From Plotosus lineatus (lineage: Eukaryota > Chordata > Actinopteri > Siluriformes > Plotosidae): a DNA stretch of 64,000 nt. The position numbers were made by a program, and so were the translations under genes. Position 1 is the stretch's first letter; each line of letters begins with the position of its first letter. The stretch spans positions 20,322,001 through 20,386,000 of the forward strand of contig CM045733.1 of NCBI GenBank assembly GCA_024760905.1, read 5' to 3'. This document shows, one piece after another, positions 10,496-23,005 of this stretch. The notes beneath the pieces were generated by a model, which was not told where the DNA came from, made no database searches, and worked only from the letters and a program-made list of their open reading frames with translations.

Positions 10496-10799
10496 AGTGG
10501 GTGACAGAAAGTGTCCTAAATAAATACAATGCTTGTTGAAAAAAAAATAAAAATAAATAAGTGTTCTTTTGTATAAAAGACAAAGGAGGCCATACTAGAA
10601 TATTGTCTTTTCTATTGAAGTTGTTTATATTGTTTATTCAGTTAATACACACTAATATGTTGTGAATTGTAATTAATTTATTTTAATATATAAAACAGAA
10701 AATCATTATTCAGACCACTCATCATTTCAATCTGGCCTACAGTAACCAGGCAAATCCTTTGTCCGCCTGTGTGTCTATGAGAATGGGAGAAATGGACCA

Positions 10800-10998
10800 G
10801 TGATGCTGCCACCCATTGAGACCAGACGCGGCTCCGGATCACGAAGAGCGCAAATGCGCATGCGCCGTCTGCACCGTTTACTGTATATTCACAGTGGGGG
10901 GAATCGGGACAGACGACGAAACCAAGCCCTTTTTTAAACGGTGGACTGGAATCGATCATGTAAATAACATCCAGGAGAAAAGGAGCACTTATCAACAG
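10800..10998 (+). other. gpr85: Probable gpr85 non-coding first exon
   Basis: A GC-richer, repeat-free segment ending in a strong donor, CAACAG|GTATGT, with GT at 10999-11000. It contains an NRF1-type palindrome. It sits about 1.6 kb upstream of the coding exon on the same strand, where vertebrate GPR85 genes have untranslated 5' exons. The transcription start is not determined, and no coding continuity with the receptor is expected. Confidence 0.45.
10855..10865. promoter_or_regulatory. gpr85: NRF1-type palindromic site
   Basis: TGCGCATGCGC matches the palindromic NRF1 core. Its place just upstream of or in the inferred first exon suggests a CpG-type core promoter for gpr85. Confidence 0.5.
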
Positions 10999-11337
10999 GT
11001 ATGTTTTAATTAATATCTTTGTTGTCGTGTGCGTGTGCGTGTGTGTGCGCGCGCGCGCGCGTGTGTGCGCGCTCGCGCGCGCGCGCCTCTCTCGGTTCAC
11101 ATGCGGCTGGGAATGGCATCGATTCGTATCGCGGCTCGAGTAACAAACTGCTTCATCTAATGGACGATCCGCTTCTGATTGAGACGCGCTCGACGGGAAA
11201 TAATATTAGAAATAGACTAGATGACACGAGTGAGGTAAAAAAAAAAATAAAAATAATAATAATATTTGTTGTCTGGAATATCTAGTTTGGACTGTATTTC
11301 AGTTGTGAATCTATAAACGTGGCGAGAGAACAAAAGC

Positions 11338-11395
<58 letters not shown>

Positions 11396-12426
11396 GGGGG
11401 GGTATCCGCTCGCACAAAACAACAGGGAGATGATGTCGCTGCTTCTTGCAGAATGAAAACATCATTTGGTTTAGAGATGTTTACATCATTGGTTTGTAGG
11501 CTATTCGTCGAATATGTGGCAGAAGGCAGAATTATTCCAGATTATTAACCTAAACATAGGCATGGAGGGGGAAAAAAATCCCACCTGCAATTATTTAAAT
11601 GTTGTATATACATATTCAAACAAATAAGACCGAATGTTCTGGATTTTTTTTTTCGCCCACAAACCCTTCTGAAGGCTGTGACAGGAGGCTGTGGTGCACC
11701 ATTATCCATTTTCACTGAACGCTTTCCAAAAGATACCTTATTACCAGCTACGACTTCTCCTACTACTCCTACTACAATTATTATTATTAATATTATTATT
11801 ATTATTATTATTATTGTTGTTGTTATTATGTGTTTTCTGTACCAGGTGACTCAGTGATGTAAGCGGTGGCTTAGCTCCGTTAGCCCTTCACTAATTTTAC
11901 CCGACATTTGAAGGCTGACAGGGTTTTGTTCCCGTTAAATAGAGACTAGACACCGATTCTGCAGGATCCCTGGGTGGGAGCAACAGCTTTCTGCTGCATT
12001 TCTATAAATGTTTCACTCCATCTGCGCCAGAAAAGCGACCAAACCTGCACTTAATGCCTTTTGTCTTTTCTGCGTATTTCTAAACCTATAATATTCACTG
12101 CTGTTCCTCAGACCGATCAGGGATTTTTCAAGTCGTGAAGGGTTTCTGTTGAAGTCACATCTTCCTTTAAAATAATAATGAAAAAGGAATTTTATGGTTA
12201 GCAGTAATAATGCCTATCATGTCGAATTGAACAACCCAACTGTGGCTCTGCACTATCGCTGCATGCCATTACAGCTGAAATGTGATGTTCAAAAAGATAC
12301 TGGACAGAAAGAAAAAAATAAATAAATAAAGGAAAACATTTCAGAATCAGATATATGAAGTAATGTCATAAAAAGAAGCATGTTTTTTTTTAATGTTAGC
12401 AAATCCTGATGGGTGGATCGTATTTC

Positions 12427-12470
<44 letters not shown>
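10999..12470 (+). other. gpr85: Probable gpr85 5' intron
   Basis: Lies between the donor at 10999 and the acceptors near 12470 and 12579. It holds an alternating GT/GC tract (about 11024-11088), an (ATT)n tract (11339-11393), another ATT-rich stretch near 11780-11820, and no mobile element that I recognise. The absence of SINEs contrasts with the flanks and fits purifying constraint. Confidence 0.45.
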
Positions 12471-12579
12471 GTGTGATGAGACAAAGGAACAAAGGATGCC
12501 TTAGTAGAGAGGCAGAGAACAAGGCTGGAATCTGCTTCAAAGCCCACCAAATGGATTTATCTCTTCTTCTTGCATCCAG
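12434..12579 (+). promoter_or_regulatory. gpr85: Two candidate splice acceptors for the gpr85 coding exon
   Basis: One is a T-run of about 35 bases followed by AG at 12469-12470. The other is TCTCTTCTTCTTGCATCCAG with AG at 12578-12579. The second has a more ordinary polypyrimidine tract and removes most upstream ATGs, so I favour it. Confidence 0.4.
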
Positions 12580-12632
12580 ATCATGATACTTGGCTTAAAG
12601 CTTTAATCATCTTTATGATCCCTCCTCCATCT

Positions 12633-13748
12633 ATGGCGAACTATAGCCATGCAGGGGACCACAACATCTTGCAGAATGTCTCTCCCCTCACCACGTTCCT
12701 CAAACTAACCTCACTGGGCTTTATCATCGGTGTCGGTGTTGTAGGAAACCTTCTGATCTCCATCCTGCTGGTCAAAGACAAGAGCCTGCACCGTGCACCT
12801 TACTACTTTTTATTGGACCTGTGCGCCTCAGACATCTTGCGCTCAGCTATCTGCTTCCCCTTTGTGTTCACCTCGGTGAAGAACGGCTCCGCGTGGACAT
12901 ACGGCACCCTCACCTGCAAAGTGATCGCCTTCCTGGGTGTGCTCTCCTGCTTCCACACAGCCTTCATGCTGTTCTGTGTCAGCGTGACACGCTACTTAGC
13001 TATCGCCCACCACCGCTTTTATACCAAGCGGCTGACCCTGTGGACGTGCTTGGCTGTGGTGTGCATGGTGTGGACACTGTCGGTGGCCATGGCCTTTCCG
13101 CCTGTGCTGGACGTGGGCACATACTCGTTCATTCGCGAGGAGGACCAGTGCACGTTTCAGCACCGCTCATTCCGGGCCAACGACTCGCTGGGTTTCATGT
13201 TGCTGCTTGCCTTGATCCTCCTGGCCACCCAGCTGGTCTACCTCAAGCTCATATTCTTCGTTCATGACCGGCGCAAGATGAAACCTGTCCAGTTCGTGCC
13301 TGCCGTCAGCCAAAACTGGACCTTCCACGGCCCAGGGGCAAGCGGGCAAGCAGCGGCTAACTGGCTGGCCGGTTTCGGCCGAGGCCCGACGCCTCCGACC
13401 TTGCTGGGGATCCGGCAGAATGGCAACGCAGCAGGCCGACGACGCCTCCTGGTCTTGGATGAGTTTAAGACTGAGAAGAGGATAAGCAGAATGTTCTACG
13501 TGATGACTTTCTTCTTCCTCAGTCTGTGGGGGCCCTACCTAGTAGCCTGCTACTGGAGAGTGTTCGCTCGTGGCCCTGCTGTGCCCGGAGGGTATCTTAC
13601 AGCGGCTGTATGGATGAGTTTTGCTCAGGCTGCTGTAAATCCCTTCATCTGCATCTTCTCCAACCGTGAGCTCAGACGTTGCTTCAGTACCACGCTCCTC
13701 TACTGCAGAAAGTCCAGGTTACCCAGGGAACCCTACTGTGTTATATGA
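12633..13748 (+). CDS. gpr85: Orphan receptor GPR85 (SREB2)
   Basis: A 371-residue rhodopsin-class (class A) orphan receptor of the SREB group (GPR27/GPR85/GPR173), in one coding exon. Seven hydrophobic spans are visible. N39 is the TM1 asparagine (VGN). C95 and C173 should form the TM3-ECL2 disulfide. TM3 ends TRY (119-121) instead of DRY. TM6 has LWGP instead of CWxP, and TM7 has NPFIC (336-340) instead of NPxxY, all SREB traits. N3 sits in an N-glycosylation sequon. The third loop carries the conserved block around QNWTFHGPGASGQ, and the C-terminus is SRLPREPYCVI. It is one residue longer than human GPR85 (370, recalled). The ORF is open 21 codons upstream, but the family start MANYSHA at 12633 is chosen. 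GPR85 is mainly a brain receptor with no agreed ligand. It is highly conserved, so assignment is near certain. Confidence 0.97.
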   Translation: MANYSHAGDHNILQNVSPLTTFLKLTSLGFIIGVGVVGNLLISILLVKDKSLHRAPYYFLLDLCASDILRSAICFPFVFTSVKNGSAWTYGTLTCKVIAFLGVLSCFHTAFMLFCVSVTRYLAIAHHRFYTKRLTLWTCLAVVCMVWTLSVAMAFPPVLDVGTYSFIREEDQCTFQHRSFRANDSLGFMLLLALILLATQLVYLKLIFFVHDRRKMKPVQFVPAVSQNWTFHGPGASGQAAANWLAGFGRGPTPPTLLGIRQNGNAAGRRRLLVLDEFKTEKRISRMFYVMTFFFLSLWGPYLVACYWRVFARGPAVPGGYLTAAVWMSFAQAAVNPFICIFSNRELRRCFSTTLLYCRKSRLPREPYCVI

Positions 13749-14045
13749 AGGCTACATTTTTGTTTTGGGTCTCGGGTAAATTTTTTGGCTTACCCTGGGT
13801 GGTCAGGGGAACATCTTTGTTGTATAGCTCTCCCTTTCTTCATCTTCTTCAGTATAACCCCAGTACACAGCCCTGCCCTCACCCTGTAGGCCTGGTGTCA
13901 AACTGTCAATCGAACACACCTCTAGATGTGAATCTACGTCGGACGCGAAGCTTGAAGGGAATAAAATAATCAGGGAGTGGAGGAACCCTCCTGTGTTTAT
14001 GTTCTAGTAAACAACTGCTGCAGGAATGCCGTTTTAAAGCAGAAA

Positions 14046-14079
<34 letters not shown>

Positions 14080-15118
14080 CAACCCAAACAAACAAACAAA
14101 CAAGCAAACAAACAAACAACAACAACAACAACAAAAAAAAAACAGTGTGAAAGAGAAAGAAAAAGAGAATGAAAAAAAAGAAAGGGAAAATAAAATCAAA
14201 AGAAAGAAAGAAAGAAATAAGGAACCATGGAATCAAAATGTGATTTTAATATTGGACTCAATGCCTTCGCTGGGGATAAGTTGAAGACTTTTGTTGTACA
14301 TGACAGAATCACTGGAATGGATTTGCGTTTAAAGGTTGCACTATGCTAAAATAAATAAATTAAAAAAAAAGATAAAGATGCTCTTTTTTCCTGATTTGCA
14401 TTGCAAGGATGTCTGATTTTTTCCCCCCAAAACTGACCTATGAATGCTTTCTTTTGCAACAGACTACTTATGCACTGTAAGTAAACAAAACATGTGAGGT
14501 GACAAACTCTACTGGAATACACCTTCACAGGAGGATTAAATTGGTTTAAATGTAAGTGATATCTTTTTTCAGTTTTTCGGGGGTTGGGTTGGGGGTCGGG
14601 TGGGTTTCGGGACTAAACTGGGTATTGACGTGTGGCTTTCCAATTACAACTTTAAATTATTTCCTGTAGTTTTCTGATCCATGCAGTATGTTTGTGTCTG
14701 GCAGTATTCTTTTCTTATATCGGTTTCTAAAGGTCTTAAAACAATGTTTGGGTTTTAAAAGTTGCTTTCAAGAACCTTGTGCTAAAATGAACGTGGAGAA
14801 CAAGTTCAATGTTTCATATTCATGTTAGCCAGCCACTGACATTGTTACAGTATTGCTGATACCACTCCAGATGTTCTTGCCTTAATGGTTCTGATATTTG
14901 TTATTTTGGGTCCGATTTTCAAATGTGCTCCTCTGAAATGCCTTTAGGCCCACAAGGAGCATTTTCACATTGAAGTAAAGTGCATGTTCATTTTAAAAGC
15001 ACTTTCATAAGCATCGTCACTGGAAATGCACCAGACGCCCCATTTCTTCTCCTGAAGCGGTTTTGCTGTACACCTTCACTCCACTGAGTGCGCAGTGTGC
15101 AGGATGCAGAGAAGCGCT

Positions 15119-15149
<31 letters not shown>

Positions 15150-15163
15150 GTGTGTGTGTGTGT

Positions 15164-15207
<44 letters not shown>
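15119..15207. repeat. (GT)n microsatellite in the gpr85 3' region
   Basis: Nearly pure GT with a few GC steps. Confidence 0.95.
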
Positions 15208-15574
15208 GCTGGACAGCTGTCATGTCAAGACCAGAGCCTTAGTATAAAATCTTGCACAATTTGTAAAAAATGTAATGGAAAATAAACAAACAGTCAAACA
15301 AACAAACAAGCAAACAAACAAACAAACAAAAACATTGTATTTAAGGCACAGCGTCTTGTTTATACCCAACATTTGCTCTTTACTGATTGTTTTGATTAAC
15401 TTTTTTCTCTTGTGACCATTTTAATATTTATTATGTATTTTTTTTGTATATTATAGATAAATAGTGTGTAAGTTTGTGAGTCTTTCATTTTAGAGTCCCG
15501 GATGTGAGTACTGTTTAAGTTAGGACTGCATTTGCTGAAAGTTAACTGTGTAATCTGTTGCTTACATTTTTGAA

Positions 15575-15580
15575 AATAAA
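15575..15580 (+). terminator. gpr85: Candidate gpr85 polyadenylation signal
   Basis: AATAAA in TGAAAATAAAATTTTAC, followed within 30 bases by a TTTTGC-rich stretch. Confidence 0.4.
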
Positions 15581-15599
15581 ATTTTACATTTTGCAAAAT

Positions 15600-15642
15600 T
15601 GCGAACTTTCTTCTGATTGAAAATCAGCCAGTGTAGTAAACT

Positions 15643-15674
<32 letters not shown>

Positions 15675-17397
15675 GGAAAAGAGTATGAACCTAATTTTTT
15701 GACACAAGCAAACTTTTTGACTTTTAATAATTTTTACACTTTCAAATGTACTGAATTTCTTTTCATCAAATATTGTTAAAGTCTGCATGGATTTGATAAA
15801 AAAAAAAAAAAAACGTTTCGCGGCCCTTTGATGCATATATGGCTTTTTTACATTTATTATTATTATTATTAGTAGTAGTAGTAATTAATTAATGAATTAA
15901 TTGGTTGCTAGTTGGTTCCTTAAATTATATGTTGTCGATGTCCTTGTTGATGGAGTTGCTCCTCCACATTCTGTACATGTTACTGCATTTTCCCGCAAAA
16001 TATACCTGGGAAATTTCATGCAATATCAACGATAACTGATCTGAAAATTCACGCTAGGCTAACAACAATTTCTTTCTTTATTTATTTACCTACCCAGCAG
16101 AACTGTTATTTTATTAAAAGCCCCCATGTGACTGCAGTCCGGCCCTTTCCACAGTGTGCATTCTATCAAGAATCCATAAATATTAGATGGAGATAAAGAG
16201 GACTGCAGCTCTTTCTATGGAACGACTCTTACATTTCACCTCATTTTTTTGGCAAAACTCCTAAACATCTTCATTTTAAAATACAGTTTTGGGCTTTTAT
16301 GTTTGTTTTATGCTTTTTCTAAAAGGTATTTTATTACTTTTAGGTGCAGAAACATAAACAAGTGCAACAGCTAAAATTTCAGCCAAATTCCTCATTAAGC
16401 AGTGGAGCCAAGAGAGTGAATGCCAAATTATTGACTTGGTCTTGTTTACTGCTTTTACGTGTCTATTTCTACATGAAGAACTGCTTCATTTCATTACTGC
16501 TGAAGACGTTATTTCAGTGCTGCATGTCTTTACACTTTTTTTTTTTTTTTTTTTTTTTTTACTATACATGTTCAGTGTTTCAATAGAAAGTTGATAAAAT
16601 GAATATGAATATGACAAGTCTAGTTTTTACACTAGGACTGTTTGTATTCATTAATTTCTGTAAAATAGTATTTGAGATGAATAATGAATGTTTTTTTTTT
16701 TTTTTTGGGGGGGGGGGGGGGGTTTACCAGAAAAAGACAGCATTTATATAAAATATCTTTAAAAGGACCATTTTCTTTGATATGGTCGCAGCACATGATG
16801 TCTTGCAGTGGCCACAGTTCATCTCTCTAATGTTCATTTTTGTTTGAATAATGTTTTGAATATGTGTTCAGTTTACTCATGGTTTGATCATTTCCACTTT
16901 TCTCTGCTGTAATCGAAACATTTGCATGAAGGATGTTTCATGTAAAATTGATACCTGGTTGCATTTTCGAGATGATATTACAAGGGGAAATGGATAGAAA
17001 GCAGTTCGCCAGTTGTGTTGTCTAACTTGTTTTAAGGTTATGGTATTTGCTTTGTGTTTTTACAGCTGGTTCCAGCAGTCTGTGTTCTCTCCCGATGGAA
17101 TTAAAAGTATTGATTTTGTGTCCATTTTCATAAAACACGGACGGTCTGAAGTGAGACACAAGTTTGCCCAAAGTCCCTGGTGTGGAAACACAAAAACACA
17201 GATCCCTCCTTAATCTTCTTTCTTCGTTGAAAACATTCTTTATAAAATTTAAACTTTAACTTTTTCCCCTTAAGTGCAATATATTATGTCACCATTCCAA
17301 TGTATTGGGTTTTTAATTACTGGTTTATTGCCTGACATCATCTCCTTAATAATAACAATAATAATTTAAACTTGGCAGTTAACATGCCCAGTAATGC

Positions 17398-17446
<49 letters not shown>

Positions 17447-17660
17447 CCCCGGCGAACTCCCCAGGGTCTACCATGGCCTCAGTTGGTGATAACTGGGATG
17501 GCTGCCAGCCTCCCCATGACCATCATAAGGATTAACCAGTTCAGAAAGTGAATGAATTGATCATTTCTTCTTCTTCTTCTTCTTCTTCTTCTTATTATTA
17601 TTATTATTAATAATAATTTAAATTTAGGATTACAGAAACACACAGTACTTTTTTCCATTA
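15600..17660. other. Repeat-poor region downstream of gpr85
   Basis: Contains homopolymer and (TTA)n/(TTC)n tracts (15646-15672, 16538-16560, 16691-16723, 17399-17444, 17566-17592). Otherwise it is complex sequence with no SINE. The stretches 16110-16230 and 16760-17210 look like possible conserved non-coding blocks. No ORF with family features. Confidence 0.35.
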
Positions 17661-17666
17661 AATGTT

Positions 17667-18006
17667 CATTCATTTTCTGTGACCGTTTAATCCTAATTAG
17701 GGTCGCAGGGAGGCTGGTGCCCATCACAGCCCACTCTTGCCAAGGGTAGAGTACACAATGGACAGCTCACCAGGCCATCGCTGGGCAGAAACACGCTGAT
17801 GGCTATGCAGCTACTCTTGTTGAAAGTCAGCCATGGTTCTTTTACATGAACCTCACACCATGGACAGTGAGAGACACAGCCGGCTTTTGATAACCCAGTT
17901 AGCTGCACTGGGTGGGGGGGCAGTGACAGCCCGTAGAGAGTGGGGCTTGAACCCCAAACATTAGGATCAGTGATCCAGCAGCTTCACCACCAGGCCACCA
18001 CTGCCC
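17667..18006 (-). repeat. SINE-A (A-b tail)
   Basis: Minus strand, with head at the right (TGGCCTGGTGGT) and tail at the left (CCTAATTAGGGTCGCAGGG). Confidence 0.8.
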
Positions 18007-18009
18007 TTG

Positions 18010-19000
18010 TTTCTTGATGTTATCTATTATATATTTTTAACAATGGCTGCTAATGTTTTAGAAACCATTGTAAAGGTTTTACTCTGTTTAGTCCCCAGAT
18101 AGCAAACCACACATATTGCACTGCTCCTATGTTTTATATACCGATGTCTCTTACCCTGAGATAGTGAACCAATCGGATTGTCCCATCCATTGTAGTACTG
18201 TATATACAAAATAGAGAAAAACAGTGATTTCCAAATGTATTCAGCCACCTGTCACAAATGAGAGAAATACAAATTGGTATCGGTCATGGATTCATTCCTC
18301 AGGAAGACAATGTTCAGACAGACATTCATTTAAATCGTGTATTATTTAATACGTGTATTATTTAAAGTAACAACAGTCTGGAACATTGGACATGATGTAC
18401 TGGCCAAGATTCTATTTGATTTGAATACAATGGAAGAAATTTGCAATTTAATTGATTCATGAATTTTCTCCACAGACAGTCTTTGGTAAGACTAAAAAAC
18501 AATTCGAAACACAGTGCCAAAAAAAAATAAATTAAAAAAAAACACAAAACAAAAAAAAACAAAAAACAAAAAAACTGGAAAAATGTGCAAAAACAATAGC
18601 AGCAAGAATACTTGCTGTTAGAACATCCAAAGCAGGCCAAACTTAATAGTAAAAAAATATATAGAATTTTACTTTTACATTTAAAACATTTGTTACATTT
18701 CTTTCTTTAATTCACAAAACACAAATAAAATGTGAAATAGAATGATCTTTTTAAATATTGCACGTCTTTCCTTTCTCAATCGTAGACGCTCGAATGAAAT
18801 TGTTAAGCAATGTAAGCCAACGCCTTCTTTAATACAGAGTCGTATAATCTAATGTTCGGCCTCAATTCAGAAAAATATAAACTTGTTTATTGAGCCAATT
18901 TTCTTATCATTTCTTTCTGTTTACAAATAGAATGGAATTTATTTTGCTCTCCTCAGTGACAGTGACTGACTTTATCTGAATGTTAATACATGGATCTAGA
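18010..19000. other. Intergenic, nothing identified
   Basis: AT-rich with A-runs near 18530-18575. No recognisable gene or repeat family. Confidence 0.5.
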
Positions 19001-19003
19001 TGA

Positions 19004-19208
19004 GGGTGTGGTGGTGGCGTAGTAGTTAGCATATCCACCTTACAACAACAGGGTCCTAGGTTCAGGTCCTGCACTTAGCAAGGACATTTTCATGGACGGT
19101 TTGCATGTTGTCCCTGTTTGTGTGGGTTTCTTTCATGGTCTCCAGTTTACCCCCACAGTCCAACGGCATGCACTTTAGGCCTATTGCTTGCTTGAAATTG
19201 TCTATAAA

Positions 19209-19253
<45 letters not shown>

Positions 19254-19290
19254 TGTAGGGTGTTCATTACTACACACTTATCCTGGGCAA
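19004..19290 (+). repeat. SINE-B copy, 3' end replaced by (GT)n
   Basis: Head GGTGGTGGCGTAGTAGTTAG with GGTTCAGGTCC, body with CCCACAGTCCAACGGCATG, then (GT)n at about 19211-19251. Confidence 0.65.
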
Positions 19291-19294
19291 TAAA

Positions 19295-20190
19295 CCAGTA
19301 TTGGGGCCACACGGTGCATGCTTCACCCAGCATTCCCAGGTGAAATATCACAGAGACAGCCAACAGTTATTGATGCTCCTGAAGCAGGACAATGTTGTCA
19401 AGGCAGGCCTGGAGCAGCAGGGGGTTATTGTAGGTAGCCAGGGGCACTTTTCCATCACTGAACACAGATGCAGATCGATACTAAAGTGAACCGTATTGCT
19501 GCAATCTTTGCTAACCATTGTTTAAATATGCACATTAAAAACAGTCATAGAAAAAGTGAGTCAACGCCAACTACACCAGTTTGGGTTCAGTATGTGCCAC
19601 AGCTGTAATCAATCCATCGTCTGATGCTTTACTGATGATGAAATATTTGTGCTTATGTTGTGATGAGAGGCACTGGGAGGAGGAATAAGGATCTGCTAAA
19701 AACATGTGTCCAGCTGTGTAACTGTGCTTCCAGTATATAAACAGCGATGTGTTTGTTGACAATCTGTCGCTTTTCATTCCTCTACAAAGGTGTGATGATG
19801 CTTGAATATGCTTTATTTGTATGACAAGCACGTCGGCATGAAGGAAGGAAGATGGGCAAGCTTGAGTTTAAGTCCAATAAAAAACAAGATGATGATCGGC
19901 AGTCCCTTGAGGTCTGTCTCAAGAAATTGTTGCTGTATTTCTCTGTACCTGATCACAGAATACAAATCACCAGGCAGACTCTTTCAAAACTCTTTTGATT
20001 TGAACAGAACATTTCTGCAAACGATTGCTGCAATTCATTATCTGTGTGCTATGCTTTGCTTATGGGGACCTGGTTGAATGAATGTGAAAGGGAACGCGAC
20101 CATGAAAGACGTATTCATCACATTTATTTTAAAGTGAAATTCTATTAGTTTGAACATCTTTTAGTGAGATGCTGTTTTTATCACGGTTGT
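19295..20190. other. Intergenic, nothing identified
   Basis: Complex sequence without long ORFs or recognised repeats. Confidence 0.45.
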
Positions 20191-20195
20191 TAATA

Positions 20196-21239
20196 CAGGG
20201 ATCCCTCACTACTTCGCTCTTTAATTCATGCCGCTTCAGTGCATCGCGTTTTTTTTTTTAAAGTATTCATCGAAATTTTAAAAAATAAGGAAATTAAGGA
20301 AGAATAGGGGAAAAAGTTAAAGAAAATGCTTGAAAAACAAGGCCAGTTGCGCAACAAAACAACAACAACAAAAAAAAAACCCTAAACAACAAAACATAAA
20401 CAACCCAAAACCTCCCATCAAAACTAGTTCTATTGTTGTGAGGTGCGCATCTGAGTGTGTGCACACGCATCTGTGTGCGCACGTGTGTCTGTATGTGTGT
20501 GTGTATTTATATTTTATTCACATTGTATGCATTATTTTTTAATGTTTAATTGTTATTATAAGCATTTATAAACAAACAAACAACAAACAAACAAACATTA
20601 TTATTATATTATTTTTATATTATTATATTATTATATTATTTTTATATTATTATATTATATTATTATATATATAAACATTATTATTATACATATATTATTA
20701 CATTATTATTATAAGCATTTATAACATTGAATGTGTATTTATTGATATTATATATACAAATACATGTGGGGCAGTGGTGGTCTAGTGGTATAGGGCGCTG
20801 GATCGCTGATCCAAAGGTTGGGGGTTCGAGTCCCACTCTCCACAAGGTTGTCACTGTCCCCCCCAGTGCAGCTAACTGGGTTATCAAGGGCGGGCCATGT
20901 CTCTCACTGTCTATGGTGAGAGGCATGTAAAAGAACCATTGCTGGCTTTCGTAAAGAGTAGCTGCAAAGTCGTCAGCGTGTTTCTGTCCCTTGCTAAAAG
21001 GGTTGTGACAGGAAGGGCATCCGACGTAAAAACCTCTGCCAAATGAAAATGTGCAAATCAGATGATTTGCTGTGGCGACTCCCGAGTAAAAGGGAAAAAG
21101 CCGAAAGGAAGACAGACATATACACAAATACATGTACATATACGTCAGTCGGGGGGGGGGGGGTGATCCTACATTGCGGATTTCGATGGTCGCGTGGGGA
21201 TCTCGGTCCCAATTAACCGCGGAAACTGAGGGATCCCTG
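20196..21239 (+). mobile_element. T1 TIR element, split by a SINE-A
   Basis: Ends CAGGGATCCCTCACTAC and CTGAGGGATCCCTG, flanked by TA. The interior includes an expanded ATT/AAAC-rich patch (about 20568-20700) and the SINE-A at 20767-21123. Confidence 0.75.
20767..21123 (+). repeat. SINE-A (A-r tail), with target duplication in T1
   Basis: Flanked by ACAAATACATG at 20756-20766 and 21124-21134. The 3' end AGATGATTTGCTGTGGCGAC followed by GGGAAAAAGCCGAAAGGAAG is the RTE-type tail. Confidence 0.85.
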
Positions 21240-21302
21240 TAGTTTCTTTACCCATAATATATGTGATAGGAATAAAATTTACTTACTGACCTGCTGCTAG
21301 AT

Positions 21303-21690
21303 GAGGGGCAGCATGGTGGCATAGTGGTTTGCACATCTGTCTGTCTGTGAGATCAAGGTCCTGGGTTCGAGACTGAGCTAGGCTCTGTTTTTGTTTTGAG
21401 TGTGCATGTGCTCCTCATGCTTGTGTGAGTCACCTCTGAGTGCACCGGTTTCCTCCCACCCTCAAAAGACATGTGCATTCGGCTGAAATGGCTTTTCCAA
21501 ATTGCCCCTACTTGTGAGTGCTAGTGTAAATGGTTTCAGGTGTGTTGGCCCTGTGATGGACTGAGGAGTTGTTGAGGGAGTACCGCACCTTCACCCCCCG
21601 AATCAGTTGAGATAGTCTCCAGCCTCTCTGTGTGACCCTTGTAGGGTAAAGTAATTAGGCAAATGAATGAATGATAAAGGTGTAATTAAG
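21303..21690 (+). repeat. SINE-B copy
   Basis: Head GGCAGCATGGTGGCATAGTG with GGGTTCGAGACT, tail GTCTCCAGCCTCTC and a terminal AAATGAATGAATGA. Confidence 0.7.
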
Positions 21691-21892
21691 ATTTAACCTT
21701 TACTTCCTCTCGACCAAAACAGAGTGAGTGATGCAACATTTCCGTTGAGTCTGCCCAGCTCTCTCACCTTCCCATCTTACACACTCCTCAAATAGATTCT
21801 CTTTCAAAGCTTTGATGTTTTTATGCTAATAATGCAGTCAGTGTTATCATACTTGTCATCTTATAAACCACGAACCATCTGACTTCACTGTA

Positions 21893-22873
21893 CAGTAGGC
21901 CCTTGACTATTCTCAGTTTTGCACTCATGGTTTGCATATTCGCGGATTGCCGAGCAACTGTCACGTCATTCAATTTCAGCCAATGGCTGTCCTCCTTTTT
22001 GCTGATTGGTTGAGATGATGTAACGCCCCTTTTTCCTCATTCACGCACAGGTTGTCAATGAGCCTTTTGTGTGTGTTTTAATTAGCAGGTAATCTCTATG
22101 ATGCCACTAAAACACTGTGGATCTTCTCTGGCAAAATGATAGAAAAGGTAATGACGTTGGATGTCTCTTCTGAAGAAATAAGACTTTCTCCTGAAGAAAC
22201 GACAGGTTCCTCTAATGTGCCTGAAGAGGAATAATTATCTGAACTGTTGTAAAGCTGTAGTATTAAAGTCTTTTTCAAGTATTATTTCAGTACAATGTCT
22301 AAGTTAATGCTTGGAATGTTTGTGTGTGTGTCTGCTTTTTCTCCTCTCTGGCTGAGGGGCGTGGCCGAGCTGCTCAAACTGAATGTAGTTCATACTTGAA
22401 TTAAGTCGTTTCATCTACTCCCTCTAAACACAAACCACACACTCACCTCAATTAAAGCGTGCTTCTTAAGTCCTTTCCCTTTGAATGTGAGACGTTTGTC
22501 GCAGGTGACACACGGAGCTTGATCTTTCAATTGCGCATATGCAAGTGCGCAAGTGCACTTGCTCACTTGAAAGATCAGAAGTCTGGATAAGCCGCGCTTC
22601 GTCTCACAAGCTCCGTTTGTCACCTGCAACAAACGCCTCACATTCAAAGGGGAAGGACCCCTGTACTGGAATAATAATTGAAAAGGACTTTAATACTATA
22701 GTTTTACAACAGTTCAGATGATTATTCCTCTTCAGGCAATTCAGAGGAAACTCTCGTTTCTTCAGGAGAAAGTCTTATTTCTTCAGAAGAGACAGCGCTT
22801 AGTCGGCATTTGAGTGGCATTATAGAGCTTAACTGGATAATATATTATACATACAAAATGAAATATATACATA

Positions 22874-22919
<46 letters not shown>

Positions 22920-23005
22920 TAGTATATATGATACATGGGGTTTTACTTCCAGGGTACAGAACTTGCGGATTATCTTCAACCCCCGCGAATAAGGAGGGCC
23001 TACTG
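21893..23005. mobile_element. T3 TIR element
   Basis: Begins CAGTAGGCCCTTGACTATTC after TA and ends GGAGGGCCTACTG before TA, 1113 bp. The termini resemble recalled Tigger2-type ends. The interior is a long inverted repeat: the block with TGTCTCTTCTGAAGAAATAA near 22160 returns reverse-complemented near 22760-22795. No intact ORF. Confidence 0.65.
22455..22665. repeat. Inner palindrome of T3, related to the T5 interior
   Basis: Arms of about 50 bp with few mismatches (left CTTTGAATGTGAGACGTTTG near 22479, right CAAACGCCTCACATTCAAAG near 22631). The loop holds CACTTGCTCACTTGAAAGAT, also found at 39055-39074 in T5. Confidence 0.65.

Larger units (their letters stand above)
13749..15600 (+). other. 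gpr85: gpr85 3' untranslated region (inferred extent)
   Basis: No SINE or LINE for about 1.8 kb after the stop. Holds an A-rich tract (14049-14077 and following CAAA repeats) and a (GT)n tract at 15119-15207. It ends at a good AATAAA near 15575. An earlier AATAAATAAAT at about 14351 could give a shorter transcript. Confidence 0.45.

Noticed and set aside
12570..12632. Upstream in-frame ATG extending GPR85 by 21 residues
   Set aside because: The receptor family begins at MANYSHA, and a good splice acceptor at 12579 would remove the upstream ATG.
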